A stretch of DNA of 64,000 bases from Fratercula arctica (Eukaryota; Chordata; Aves; Charadriiformes; Alcidae), in assembly GCA_947846985.1 (NCBI GenBank), contig CANTUZ010000001.1, forward strand, positions 31,272,727 through 31,336,726. The letters run 5' to 3'. Numbering within the stretch: the stretch's first letter is position 1; each line of letters opens with the position of its first letter. A program made the position numbers and the translations under genes. Shown here one piece after another: positions 1 through 21,599 of the stretch. Under the pieces are notes generated by a model that had not been told where the DNA came from, did not search any database, and was given only the letters and a program-made list of their open reading frames with translations.

Positions 1-32
1 GTTGTTCTACCTGGGATAATTTGCTTTAGTAG

Positions 33-10397
<10,365 letters not shown>

Positions 10398-10698
10398 TCT
10401 GAGAAATGTCATGCCAATGTCTAACATGTTCTCTGAAATACTGTGTTCTGTGGGATATTTTTCTTTTTTTTTTTTGTGTGTGGAGGTTTTGATTGTTTGA
10501 CAGGCGCACAAACTGAAGTACCTGGTCTTTAATGTTAACATTTGGAATGGTCAGAGTTCTTGTAAAAGCTTGTATTGCTGATCTTTAGTCCTTCTTAGTT
10601 GTTGTTCTCAAGCCTCCAGCTTCTGCTGCAGAATGTCACTTGCAATATACTTCTGCGTTGTCCAAAGCAAAGCTTCTGGTTGAAAAATAATTATTCTG

Positions 10699-10704
10699 AA
10701 TAAA
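10699..10704 (+). terminator. Proximal poly(A) signal of SUCLA2
   Basis: Canonical AATAAA about 300 bases after the stop, followed within 25 bases by a TTTGCTTG-type GU-rich stretch. It could give a short 3' UTR isoform. Confidence 0.5.
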
Positions 10705-11106
10705 TTCTGAAGTTACTTTGCTTGTAAATTTGTATTAGCCTTGGTTAAAAGTAAATATGACTAGATTATCTAGTTGTCCATGTGGAGAAATGTATTGAAA
10801 CGGTATTTTATATTGGAGGCAGTTGTACTTAGCAGTATAATGGACGTGAGCAAACCAATCATTATTTATGAACAGCTGCATTTGAACTTGATCAGAAACA
10901 TTTTTATAGAAGTGCTTCACTGAAGTGGCTGGTAACTCTTCTGGACAACGTGTTTAATCACTACAAAATATACTGTAGCACTTAGATTTTCACGATTTCC
11001 GGTCCTTACAAAAAAAGCATCGTGTAGTTTTATATATGAACATGCATTTACCAAACTTCAAGGAGACAGAATACGTAAAGAATTAAAATGTCTATTGTAC
11101 ATCGCT

Positions 11107-11128
11107 AATAAAATTGTACATTAATAAA
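11107..11128 (+). terminator. Distal double poly(A) signal of SUCLA2
   Basis: Two AATAAA hexamers begin 16 bases apart (11107 and 11123), with a strong T-rich downstream element at about 11148-11165. This is the most likely main 3' end of the transcript. Confidence 0.7.
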
Positions 11129-11149
11129 ATGTCTCCAAAAATTCTGCTG

Positions 11150-12721
11150 TCTTTTTTTCTTTATATGTCACCATTTTGAAACATTGCATGTACTCATGGA
11201 TTAAACCATAATTTAAGATAGCAAACTAAAAGCTTTTTAGGAGTAAATTTACAGTACACATATGTTAATTTTTTTCCTCCTTGAATTGCATTGCGTGATT
11301 GAAAACATGTGAACTCATGCTGCGTTGAAAAGCTTGGACAGATATCATACATGTAATGTTTTACTAAGGTGGCCATAACTGATCTCTGCACAAACAAATA
11401 TGCAGGAAAATGTTGCTTTTTGGGGAACCGTTGCTTCTACTAACAAATCTAGTATTAACCATTAATTTTTGTCACCTTACAATACTGTTGATTTTGGCAT
11501 TACATAGAACTTTGAACTTGGATGGTGATTCATTTACCACTTAGTTTCCAAATTATGTTCAATTACTATAACTCGGGTTTTGTTTGTATTTTGTAGTCTT
11601 TTTGTTTAAAATGCTATTTTCTTGGCTAATGATAGTGTAGTTTTATGAGGAAATAATGAAGACTTGTCTACACTGGGATTTCAAAATGGGAAATCATATA
11701 ATCATGAACTACGGACTTAAAAGGATTATATGAAATATGGGGAAACTTAGTCAATCATACGTGGTTTTAAGGTAGGTAGGGTGATACACGAAGAAATTTT
11801 AAAATAGCATGGTGTGTTTTAAATAGTTTTTTGGCAGCACTAAAGAAAATTGGCAGAAATTAAATTCACTCTGAATTTAAACTGGATTATTTTCAATCCT
11901 AGTTGGTCTCTCACAACTGACTACTATGAGCTGTTGATCCAGTGTGCTAAATTGGGCTTGTGGGTATGCTTGGAATTGCTTTTGTTCAATGGCCTTGAAT
12001 GGATTTGCAGAGATAACTAGTTTGAATAGATTTGTTAAGCATTGAATAATATAGAGATTATAATTCATTTCTAGCATGTGGGTTTGCTTCTAGACTTATT
12101 TTTTTACTTCTAAAATCTGTGTGGAATGATAATGTTCCAGGTTCATAAGGAGGTTGTTCTTTTTCTTTTTTTTAATGTACTAGCCTAATTCTTTCTAAAT
12201 CAGAGGGAGAAACAATAAGACAGAAGTGACTTCATGTAACCGAAAATGACAAATGGAAACGGTCTTTTGGTAAAAATACAGGACTAGAATGGAGGCAAAA
12301 CTAGGTCCTGCTGTTAGTCCAGTATTTCCTTATTCCCTATTTGAACTGTTAAATGTAGTTGAGTATGGGAAAGGCAGCCAAGGCAAAGTCATTTCCATCT
12401 TTGAGAGGAATGTAAAATACTGACGTTCTCAGTAATGTATTCACAAGTAACAGACTTGACACAAAGCAGTGTTTTGCCACTTGGGTAATTCTAAAGCCTG
12501 TAGTATTCCTTTAACCAAGGATGAATAACAGATGTGGGATAGGAAGGTGGCTGCATACAATTTTCTGACCAGAGTTTTCAGAATCACTCTGAATGCTAAA
12601 ATAACAATCTGTTGAGTGGAAGATAGTTGGATTAAGTTATTTCAGCAATGCTTATGGCTTTGTAATCCAAATACTTCCTAATTGGGATAAATTGAATTTC
12701 CCTTTGGAAACAGCAGTGTGT
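11150..12721. other. Intergenic, no gene seen
   Basis: AT-rich unique sequence just downstream of SUCLA2. Short open frames here have no recognisable content. Confidence 0.6.
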
Positions 12722-13081
12722 AAGGGGAGACCTCATTGCCCTCTACAACTTCCCAAAAGGAGGTTGTAGAGAGGTGGGTGTTGGCCTCTTCTCCCAGGTG
12801 AATAATGACAGGACCAGAGGAAATGGTCTGAAGCTGCGGCAGGGGAGGTTTAGATTAGCTATTAGGAAGAATTACTTTACTGAAAGAGTGGTCAGGCAGT
12901 GGAACAGCCTGCCCAGGGAGGTGGTTGAGTCACCATCCCTAGAGGTATTTAAGAAATGTGTAGATTTGGCACTTCAGGGCATGCTCTAGTGACAGAGATT
13001 GTAGGGGGTGTTTTTGTGCGTGTATGGTTGGACTCGATCTCAAAGGTCCTTTCCGACCATGAAGATTCTATGATTCTATGA
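12722..13081 (+). mobile_element. CR1 LINE fragment, young subfamily, 5'-truncated
   Basis: It starts within the ORF2 C-terminus (RGDLIALYN region) and runs through [18 protein letters not shown] to LALQGML, the CR1 3' UTR (gacagagattgtaggggg) and an ATTCTATG-type tail. The frame is broken near the 5' end. It carries Ala in RLAIRKN and Cys in FKKCVD, shared with the copy at 40.9-41.1 kb. Confidence 0.93.
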
Positions 13082-14687
13082 ATATGGTGTCACAGATAAG
13101 GTGGGAGGCATAGGGGGAGCGTGAACGGGCATATGAAGGACTGTAACCAGGATGGCCTATATAGGTGGAGTACGTAGGTGGTGGGCATGCCTTTTCCAAA
13201 GATAGGGGTCTGGAAATATTTCTTGTTATTTCACTTGATGAAAAAACAGAATTAGTGATTGACTGATTTGTGTTGAAGTATCTTGAAACTAAGTAGGCAT
13301 ATGGAGATTGCTTCAATTAATAGGGTACTAGAGTGCTATGGGATCTTTTAATTATGTGTATGTTTTAATTGTTCTTCAGACTGTTTTGCCTAGATCAAAG
13401 TATGTTGCAACCAAGGAATGTTAATCCATTTGGTGTGTAGTTGATAATTTAAGGCCCAAAGCTGATGTAGGAATCTACTTAAAGCCTTAAAAACAGCCTC
13501 CTTACCCATAGTGTATTGCAGTGTTAATAATCAAAGATGTGTAAGAATGGAAACTTACTAAAATTAGTCTATACAACCAAAAGCAAAATTTCTAACAAAG
13601 TAAACAAAGCATGAAAAATGTGTAAATGTCTTCTTACAGATAAGAGCTTCAAAGGAGCTTGATTTTTAATGGCAGTAAAAGGAGTTTGTATTAGATGACT
13701 TGCTGCCTTTTGATGCAGCTGTTACCAATGCTGAGTTTTGTAACTGTTTTGAGATATCATAAAAGCAAATGCCTTTTTGTAAGAATAGTGTAACCACTGC
13801 CAACCTTCAAATTCAGAAATTAGCTGTTCTTGTGTTCCACAGCTACCTCAAGTGCTAGACTTGTGGCATGTTGTGGCCACTGTGCTTGAAGACAGCTCTG
13901 GTGGACATTAAGGGTGAATCTTATTCCAGAAGTATTCAGAAAGATTAAGTCTCTTTTTTTTTTATTTTTTTTAATGTGTTATCTCCTGAACCAGTGTCTA
14001 TTTAATGTAATAAACCACTTTCTACTGTGATACTTCAGTGAAATAATTGACCTTCACAGAAAAAGACAATAGGATTCTAAGTAGTATTAATATAGATACT
14101 GTTGGTGGACATATTCAGATATGGTTAGAACAATTCTTATGCTGGAATGTTGAACAATTTGAAAGCAAAGTAAAAAATGAAGCTCTGAAGGAGCTGGGGA
14201 TAAAACAATTTAAAATTACTAGCAGATCTGCTGCATTTAATGTGGGGAAGGCCTATATAGTAACCACTTGAAGAATTCTCCGCAGCAAGGAGAAAAACTC
14301 CGGTTTCATGAAGGTGAAGCTGCTAAACTTCAGGTACCTTCTTACCTTGTGCAGATGAAAGAGTAGCCCTGGTTTTAATGGAAGCTTAATTGCAAGTTAA
14401 TAGTACTATTTTAAAAGAAATATTTAACATCAAATATCAACCTGATGTGAACAAAAGAGAAGGTGTACGTAGGACGTGCATGAAGCAATAACTCTTCTTT
14501 TTGAGCTGTGCAGGGACTGTAGGCTGAAGGTAGTGAATTCCCACTATTTTGTAGTGGGGAACCCGTGCCTTGGTGTACCAAGGCTTGCTTCTAAATAGTC
14601 ATGTCAGCCTGCCTGATTAACTTCTTGGCCTGACAGACACTATCACTGCAGGTGGTATATTTAATATCTGCTATATCCCAATCATGG
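13082..14687. other. Intergenic, no gene seen; two adjacent hairpins
   Basis: Mostly AT-rich unique sequence. The only structure I noted is a pair of perfect 7-base stem-loops at 14540-14558 and 14567-14584. The open frame at 14047-14271 (74 codons) resembles nothing I recognise. Confidence 0.5.
14540..14584. repeat. Two adjacent perfect inverted repeats
   Basis: The first stem is cccacta / tagtggg with a five-base loop (14540-14558). The second is gccttgg / ccaaggc with a four-base loop (14567-14584). They are separated by eight bases. Confidence 0.8.
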
Positions 14688-14694
14688 GAAGCTG

Positions 14695-14861
14695 GAACAG
14701 GCCGCCCAGAGGCGTGGTGGAAGCTCCTTCTCTGGAGACATTCAAAACCCGCCTGGTCGCGTTCCTGTGCAACCTGCTCTGGGTGACCCTGCTCTGGCAG
14801 GGGGTTTGGACTAGATGATCTCCAGAGGTCCCTTCCAACCCCTATCATTCTGTGACTCTGT
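14695..14861 (+). mobile_element. CR1 LINE 3' end fragment
   Basis: It contains the CR1 3' terminal segment: a GGAACAGG..GCCCAGAGG block, then GGGGTTTGGACTAGATGATCT, and an ATTCTGTGACTCTGT tail. The 7-base word gaagctg flanks it at 14688-14694 and 14862-14868, a candidate target-site duplication. The subfamily differs from the 12.7 kb copy. Confidence 0.85.
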
Positions 14862-17388
14862 GAAGCTGCAGTGTAAGAAAATTTCTGTACTGACTGGTTT
14901 TTCATGAAAGACACGTTGTAAGGTTTTCATCTTGTGAGAAGAGGTGGGGAAGAGAAGACAGCGCAGCTCGACCTCCCTAGTGAGCAGTGACTGGGGCCAA
15001 GGGAAAGGAGGAGACATCAACTCTGTTCTTCCCAGCAAGTTACCTGGCAGTCAGTTGAAGAAGGACGAAACAGGAGAAGAGTTTATTACTAGATTTAATT
15101 CGAAGCTTTGCTGTTCTAGCCAGTCTGGATAGATGTTGGCAGCCCTGGTGTGTATTTGCTGCAAAACTTTTAATATGAACTGTAAATGGCGCTGAAATTC
15201 AGTTACTGCTGTTCTGCATGACAGGGACTGACTGCATGCGTCAGGTAAAACATTCACCTAGTAGGGGATAGCTGGGAAAGGTATTACATCTGGATAAACA
15301 ATAATGATGCCTCACAAATATACTCTCCTAGTCAGCAGCAATTTGGGATTTGGAGTATTGTGAGTCAGAGGTAGACACAACTGAGGCAAAACTTCGAAAC
15401 TGGCAGTGGCTGTGCCCTGGAGTGCCTGTGCTGCAGGTGAGCTTTAGCACATCAAGTGCATTTATTGTCATTTGAGGTAAATAGCTGAAACACCCTGCAA
15501 ACTAAACTACATTTTTTTTTTCAGGCAATTGAAATAATTAGTTTTATGAGATAGTATGTCATAATTAAGCAATCCTTGAAACGTAATGAAAGATTTTCTT
15601 CAAGTGTGTGTTAAAGTGCAAGAAACCTAATGAAGGGCTTATACACAGAGGTGTTCAGCTGCTTAGTTTGTGGTCTTTTTTTCCTCTCCCATTTACATCC
15701 AGTGGCAGCCTACCCCTTAAGCAGGGAATGATGAGGCAGTCAGGTGTGTTTTCCCCCTGCACAGAACAGGGAACAGGAGTAAAGTCACTCAGGTGTGGTG
15801 AACAATATGAGACCAATAAACATCTCTGCTCACAAAAATAAAATCTAAAAGACAGCCCTTACTGAGAACTGATTTCTTGACAAAGGGTTTTTTTCGGTTT
15901 TTGTCTTTGTTGGTTTTGTTTTTTTTTACCTGACTCCAAATTTCATGTGTTAAAATACAAGAACCTCTACAGATGCCTACAGAGAGAGAGGGAATGGTGT
16001 GCGATGGGCGTAGTTTATTCCTAACACAGAGTTGTGGTCTTTTGTGTCCGCAGGGCAGATAATTTCTGGAATGCTGTCTTTGGTTTCACAGGCAGCTCCC
16101 TGGTTCTAGGAAAGCAGAAGTTCAAAGTGCAGGAACAGAGCCTGAGGTGGTGTGTATGAGACTTTCCACCATTTCTGGTAATTCAGTTTCCTTAAGGGAA
16201 ATTCAATAAGGTGGGGTTTTGTTTGCTTGGGGTTTTTTTTCCGCTCACTTTCTTCTGAACTTGTATCATGCTCTGGTCTCCATCTGCAGTGAAGTTCAAA
16301 AAACACTGTGAGGGGCCTTATCTGTGTTCCTGTTCCCTGCAGTTTCTGTCTCCTGCTGTAGCTTCTGCTGCTGCTTAAAATCTTCAGCAGCCTGTCCTTT
16401 CCTTCACAATGATGGCTGATTCCTGCCAATGTCGAGGGGCAACACCTGGAGGGAAATGAGAAGGGATCTGAGTGGGTACAGCCTGAATAAAAGGCTTCAC
16501 TGCAAATAATGTGACACTACTATTTATTGGTTTTGTACTTCACCCAGATTCTGAGAAAGTGAGCATGCCAGTGGTTTTATTATATGTATATCCATGTGTA
16601 TATTTGTGCACGTGTGTCTATGCATGTGTATGTATAAACACATTGAGACTGAGATGAATATATATGAGTTTGGGAACTGTGTTTATCAGTTTACTGCGGT
16701 ACAAAGTACACTGTATTAATGGTAGGTGTTCTCATTATTCATGGCCCATTTAAACAGAAAAGATGTACTGGCTGGGGGAAGGAGCCAGTATTGCTGCTTG
16801 TTTTGAGCGTCACCTAAGGGAGGGAGGTGATGTACTGTTGTGCTGTGCATCTCTCTGGTACTACTAATTTTGTTACCCATTTAAGCGCTGCTCGCAGAAG
16901 GTCTGGGTCAGCAGAGCTGTTGGTAGCTTTGGGACTGAGCCATGCACTCAGCACCTGGGAAGTTCAGGCTGTAGAAAGAACAGAGTTGTGTTCATTGGAA
17001 AATAGCACCACACCTGAGGGGACACCACCAGGACTTGGGGGTCCTCCGTTTACAAGCTGGCAGTAAGAAAGCTCTTTCCTCTTTTTTTTCCACACTCTTG
17101 TCCTTACCTCCACTAGGCAAGTTCAGGTCCTCTCACTGAAAAGAGCCATACCAGGTGTTGGATGTGACCTGGTCCTGTGGCTTGGCTGGGTTTAATCGCT
17201 GCAGCTGAGCGGGTGAGCAGCATTTGTGGTCCTCACAAAGTTGGCTGATGGTAGAAAGCCCAAAGTTGCTTCCTAGCCAGCAATCTTCTGCAGCAATTCT
17301 CAGTCTTTACTGGCTACTTTTGCCTTTTCTCTGAACTAATCACTTAGCTTGTTCAATAGCAAGAGAATAGCAAGTACGCTTCTAATGT

Positions 17389-17423
17389 TTTCCTTATATT
17401 CACTATATTTCCTTATATTCACT
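17389..17423 (+). repeat. Two-copy tandem duplication, 19-base period
   Basis: The 16-base word tttccttatattcact occurs at 17389-17404 and again at 17408-17423, separated by three bases. Confidence 0.85.
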
Positions 17424-18144
17424 TTTAATTTACCATGATCCCAAAGGCAAGCAAGCTGCAGTGTTCCTATTTATGATCCTAAACAGCTTGCGGTGTTGTC
17501 CTCATGCTACAAAGGACAAAAAAGGAAGAGACAAGGATAAATGTAGTGAAAATTGCATCTGTGGGGTACTGGATGGTGTCCTGATTGCTGTCACAAGACT
17601 GGAACCCTTCACACTCCTGATCTCCCCAGCAGGTCCTCAACCTGTCGTTGCCGTGGCAGGTCTACTTGTGTCTGCAGTGATCAGACATGATTACCTCTGA
17701 CACCCGCTGTTCCCTTTCCTCTGGGAGCAATTGTGGCCACGGCCTCTTATCAGACAGGGTCCTTCAAATGCCAGATCACCTGGAGCAAATCCATTTCAAA
17801 GAAAATGGATGTAAAGCAGCTCCTGTGCTTGGTGCTCTTGGAAAGAAACTAATGCCAGTACAGCGCAGCTCTGTCAGACACTCTTCCTGACAGCTTGACA
17901 CTACCCTTTAAAGAAAACCAAGGAAAGCCTCCCTATTCCCCCCTGCTCCACTAAAAAACCAGACTTTTTCACTACGTAGTACTGTTTTCTGGTGTTAGTT
18001 CCTTGCATCTAGAGCAGCTTAGCTGCATGTTCTGCGTGTTTAAAGCCAATTTATCTCCTTTCCTTGTCCTTGTCCTTTAACTTCTCCACTGCTTCTTGGG
18101 AGCTTGCTTATACACATCTGCTGTGTTGCTTTGCTGGTTGATTG

Positions 18145-18177
18145 TTCCCCCCCACCCCACTTCCCTCCCTCCCCCCT
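18145..18177 (+). repeat. C-rich polypyrimidine stretch
   Basis: Runs of C broken by occasional A or T; only two purines in 33 bases. Confidence 0.7.
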
Positions 18178-18368
18178 GACAACTGTCTGTCAAGCAATGT
18201 TTTCATATACTGAGTCTAGTACAAGTAACGCCATAATCCCACTTTCCTAATCAACGCATCGTTTGCCATTTAGGGAAGCCTCGTGTACATATTCTTAGGT
18301 AGTACCTAACTTATTGTTGTCTTGTGCAACGGGTTTTTTAATCTAAAATTCCCAGCTCTCAAGATATA

Positions 18369-18440
18369 CTGGATCTGGCTGGGATGGAGCTAACTTTCTT
18401 CAGAGTAGCCCGTATGATGCTGCGCTTTGGATTTGTGAAT
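18369..18440 (+). mobile_element. Probable ERVL-type LTR scrap
   Basis: The words GATCTGGCTGGGATGGAG, TTTCTTCA and GCTTTGGATTTGTG occur in the order I recall from common avian ERVL LTRs. Only about 70 bases match and no end or target-site duplication is visible. The identification rests on recall of the repeat family. Confidence 0.45.
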
Positions 18441-18514
18441 ATTCCGTTCTCTGTGTCTGTGGCAGGTAGGATGAGGAGCACTAGGCTTCAACAGTAACCT
18501 CTTTGGTTGTACTT

Positions 18515-18655
18515 AGATGCTAGGAAGAGCTTTTAATGGTAAGGACCGTAAAACGCTGGGACACTGCAGGGTCTTCCTTGCAGAGGCCTTTAGGAACAGG
18601 GTAGAGGAGAAGTGGGTTAGACCTCACCAAATTCCCTTCAGCCCTGTTCTTCTGT
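18515..18655 (+). mobile_element. Decayed CR1 3' fragment
   Basis: A weak CR1-like order is visible: AGGAAGAGCTTTTAATGGTAAGG, then GAGGCCTTTAGGAACAGGGT and CCCTTCAGCCCTGTTCTTCTG. It is older and more diverged than its neighbours and has no intact tail. Confidence 0.4.
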
Positions 18656-18794
18656 TTAACCACAGTAAGGAATTGCTTCCTTGCTGGTGGTGGTGAGGCA
18701 ATCCCATACCATTCCTTAGCTGCCTTCTTTATGGGACATGGGGAATGTCCTTAGCTGTTGGGGTAGATTTGTCCCCATCCTTAAGCTTCTAGTA

Positions 18795-19152
18795 CAGGAG
18801 GCTGAGGGGAGACCTTACCGCCCTCTACAACTACCTAAAAGGAGGTTGTAGTGAGGTGGGTGTCAGTCTCTTTTCCCAAGGAACAAGTGATAGGATGAGA
18901 GGAAACAGCCTCAAGTTGCACCAGGGGATGTTTAAATTTGATACTAGGAAAAAATTCTTCACTGGAAGGGTTATCAAGCACTGGAACTGGCTCCTCAGGG
19001 AAGTGGTTGAGCCAACATCCCTGAATGTATTTAAGAGACGTGTAGATGTGGTGCTTAGGGACATGGTTTAGTGGTGGATTTGGCAGTGTTAGGTTTACGT
19101 TTGGACTTGACGATCTTAAGGGTCTTTTCCAACCTAAATGATTCTATGATTC
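18795..19152 (+). mobile_element. CR1 LINE fragment, 5'-truncated
   Basis: It begins in the RLRGDL region of ORF2 and continues through [18 protein letters not shown], an [14 protein letters not shown]-terminus with stop, a 3' UTR with GGTGGATTTGGCAGTGTTAGG, and an ATTCTATGATTC tail. It belongs to a different 3' UTR subfamily from the 12.7 kb copy, close to the 6.7 kb and 23.5 kb copies. Confidence 0.92.
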
Positions 19153-21599
19153 ATGCTCCTGGGGCTGAGAGGCTACTGAGAAGCCTCCTGATGAAACTGC
19201 ATTTGTTGCCTCCTGGACTAGCTTTGTTTTCCTGGACTGGCATCTCTGAAGACAGCTTGATCTCCATGGTTATATCTATGCTCATAATTAAAAGCTAGGG
19301 ATAGGTTTGCATTGACCCTTCCTTGGGCTACCTTCCTCCAGGGCAGATATGTCTTGGAGAACGTTGGTTGCAGCAGTTCAAAACAGAAAGGCAGTGATCT
19401 AAAAAGTAATCAGGGTGGGCAGTGAGGGGTCCTCAGCCTGACTTGGTTTAGCAGAGCAGATGTACGTTAGATCTCACTTCTCTCCTGAAGCACATCCCTC
19501 CTTGTTCGAGAATGCTTCCTTGCTCCTTCCCCTAACTGCCAGGGAAGCCCATTGCCTCCCTCAAATTTTCAGCCTCTTTGACAGCAGAAATTAAATTCCT
19601 TCAAGTCCCCTGAGACTGCTGCTCTCAAAAACACAGTCTGCAGTCTAATTACAGAGGATTTAAAGGGAGAGAGAACCATTTTGATGTAAAAAGAAAATAA
19701 TGCAGGAAGAATGGAGGAGAGCGTGCTGGAACTAGAGATGGATGACCCTTGGCTTTAGCTGCATCTTTTTTGGGTTGCATTATCCAAATGTTTTACTATA
19801 GTCTTTCCTGCTTTCCCAGCTCACGTTGCTCTGCTGTCCTTCGCTGTGGGAAGCTGTGACCTTGGTTAGGGGGTCGATGGCTCTGCCTGAGCCCTCTGCC
19901 CCTCCTGCCAGCTCCCTCTGGCCAGATAACCCCGGCCAGGGCGGCTGCTGGGCTCAGGTTTCCCTCGTTCAAGTCGTGCGTCTGGCAGCAGAGCGTGGGC
20001 ATGTTGCATGCGAGCAAGAGCAGGGAGAACACAACGTTGTTTTCTATCCGCTAGCAGTCCAAAAGCTGAGAGGTTTGCCTCCCCTTTTATGCGGTCTGCA
20101 TTGCATTGCCCTGTTTGCTGTCTCACTGGTTTGCGTACTTCACACAGGCAACATGTCTACCCCTTTACGTTGCTCCGAAAAGCGCAAGTCGGTTGGAAGT
20201 ATCCTGGTTTTACTAACCCCTGCTTGTACTTACACAACTTCATCACTGTTAGCACAGCTTCTCATACCAGATCTGTAATTTTCTACGTTTAAGAATTCTT
20301 ACTGGCTGACATCCACGCTGAAGGAGTTAAATCAGCCCAAATTTGCTAGATCGCCGTGACTGTGTGCTTAATATTCAGAAGTACCTTATAATTACCTCAC
20401 CCATTAGGTTAATACGCAGACACACCTTTATTTGAGGCTCTTGTCTATTTTCATAGTTCATTTTCCTCTGCCTTCAACGCGTTTTCATATCCTGTTTTAA
20501 TTTGGACAAGTCCGTATGTCACTGTTCAGAGGAATTTTACCCATTTCAAGAGTGGCAGGGGATGCAGGGCTTGGTGGTGGCTGGTTAGCAGGGAGTCAGC
20601 CATGGCTGGAGCTTTCTAGAGGCTTCAGGGGCTACCTCCTGCCCCAAGCATGAGCTGACACCAAGTGTATGACAATGATTCCTTGGAGTAAGTGGAGCCG
20701 CCTTGTTTTTCGTCTGGATGCAGCCTGGGAAGTTAACCAAGTATTTGACAGATGGAGAAGAGGACCTTGTAGGAGGTCTGTGCTGTCGACCCATGTCTTT
20801 TTCCAGCACCGGCCTTCTGGAAAGGTGACCATCCTGCAGGTCCTGGGTGCCGGGGTCCCACACCTCCTGCACATGAAGGTCCCGCATGCTCTGCATGCCA
20901 GGGTGAAGCGGCCGAGCAGTGTTGTGGCTGCGTGCTGCTCTCCTGGGCATCTGCAGGAACTGGAAGTTCATCCTGAAGGAATGGAGTGGGCTGCGAAGGG
21001 GGAGTCTCTGGCCCCAGGACTAGAGTTGAGATGAGATGATGCCCCGTGACTCAAAACAGAGCACTGCCCAGATTAATTTTTAATCTGTTAGCAAATATAA
21101 GTGTTCAAACTGATAAAGGCCAGAAGCAGTAAAGTTTTGACACTTGCCACCTTCTTTGCATCTTTTTGCCTTGTTCAAACATCTAAAACCCTGATGATTC
21201 AAGACTGAGCTTCTGGACAAATTCCAAAGGCAGCTGCCTTGCCTTGTTATTATAAATTTGTCTTGCGCATAGAGACATGTGTGTGCTGAGCAAATGGACC
21301 ATCTTTGGGAGTGATAATGAAAATAAACCAAATGCCCCAAGTTCATACTGCTGCTAGGCAGCAATTGAACCAGCAGAGATGTATCTTGTCCCCTTGTTTG
21401 CGGTATCTGAACAGCACCCAGCTGTGCCCCCTCCAGGAAAACTCCCCTACAGCACACCTAAACCTCTGTGGCCATGTACACACCAATGAAATGTGCATGG
21501 GACCTCCCTCTAGCTCTGAGGCTGAGTGCCGTGGGGTGGCCTGTGCCCATGCTCTTTGACCCTCTTACCCTCCAAAATGGAGGGGACATGGTCACGATC
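19153..21599. other. Intergenic, two locally GC-rich patches, no gene seen
   Basis: Patches around 19800-20060 and 20570-21030 are richer in G+C and give overlapping open frames of 80-150 codons on both strands, which is what composition alone would give. I recognise no domain, and no splice or poly(A) pattern supports a gene. Confidence 0.45.

Larger units (their letters stand above)
10398..11145 (+). other. SUCLA2: SUCLA2 3' untranslated region
   Basis: This is non-coding sequence from the stop codon to the probable distal cleavage site. It contains a proximal AATAAA at 10699-10704 and a distal pair at 11107-11112 and 11123-11128. The distal end is followed by a U/GU-rich element (ctgctgtctttttttc), which is the expected downstream signal. 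The exact cleavage base is inferred. Confidence 0.75.
14869..18367. other. Intergenic, no gene seen
   Basis: Unique sequence with scattered short open frames on both strands. Minor features are an imperfect TG/TA-rich stretch around 16580-16640, a 19-base-period duplication at 17389-17423 and a C-rich pyrimidine stretch at 18145-18177. No splice-consistent coding pattern was found. Confidence 0.5.

Noticed and set aside
15600..15850. A possible LTR 3' end around an AATAAA on the plus strand
   Set aside because: No matching ends, no flanking repeat and no promoter-like signals upstream.
19826..20278. A 150-codon open frame in a GC-rich patch
   Set aside because: Several overlapping frames on both strands are equally open, no domain is recognisable and there is no splice or poly(A) pattern.
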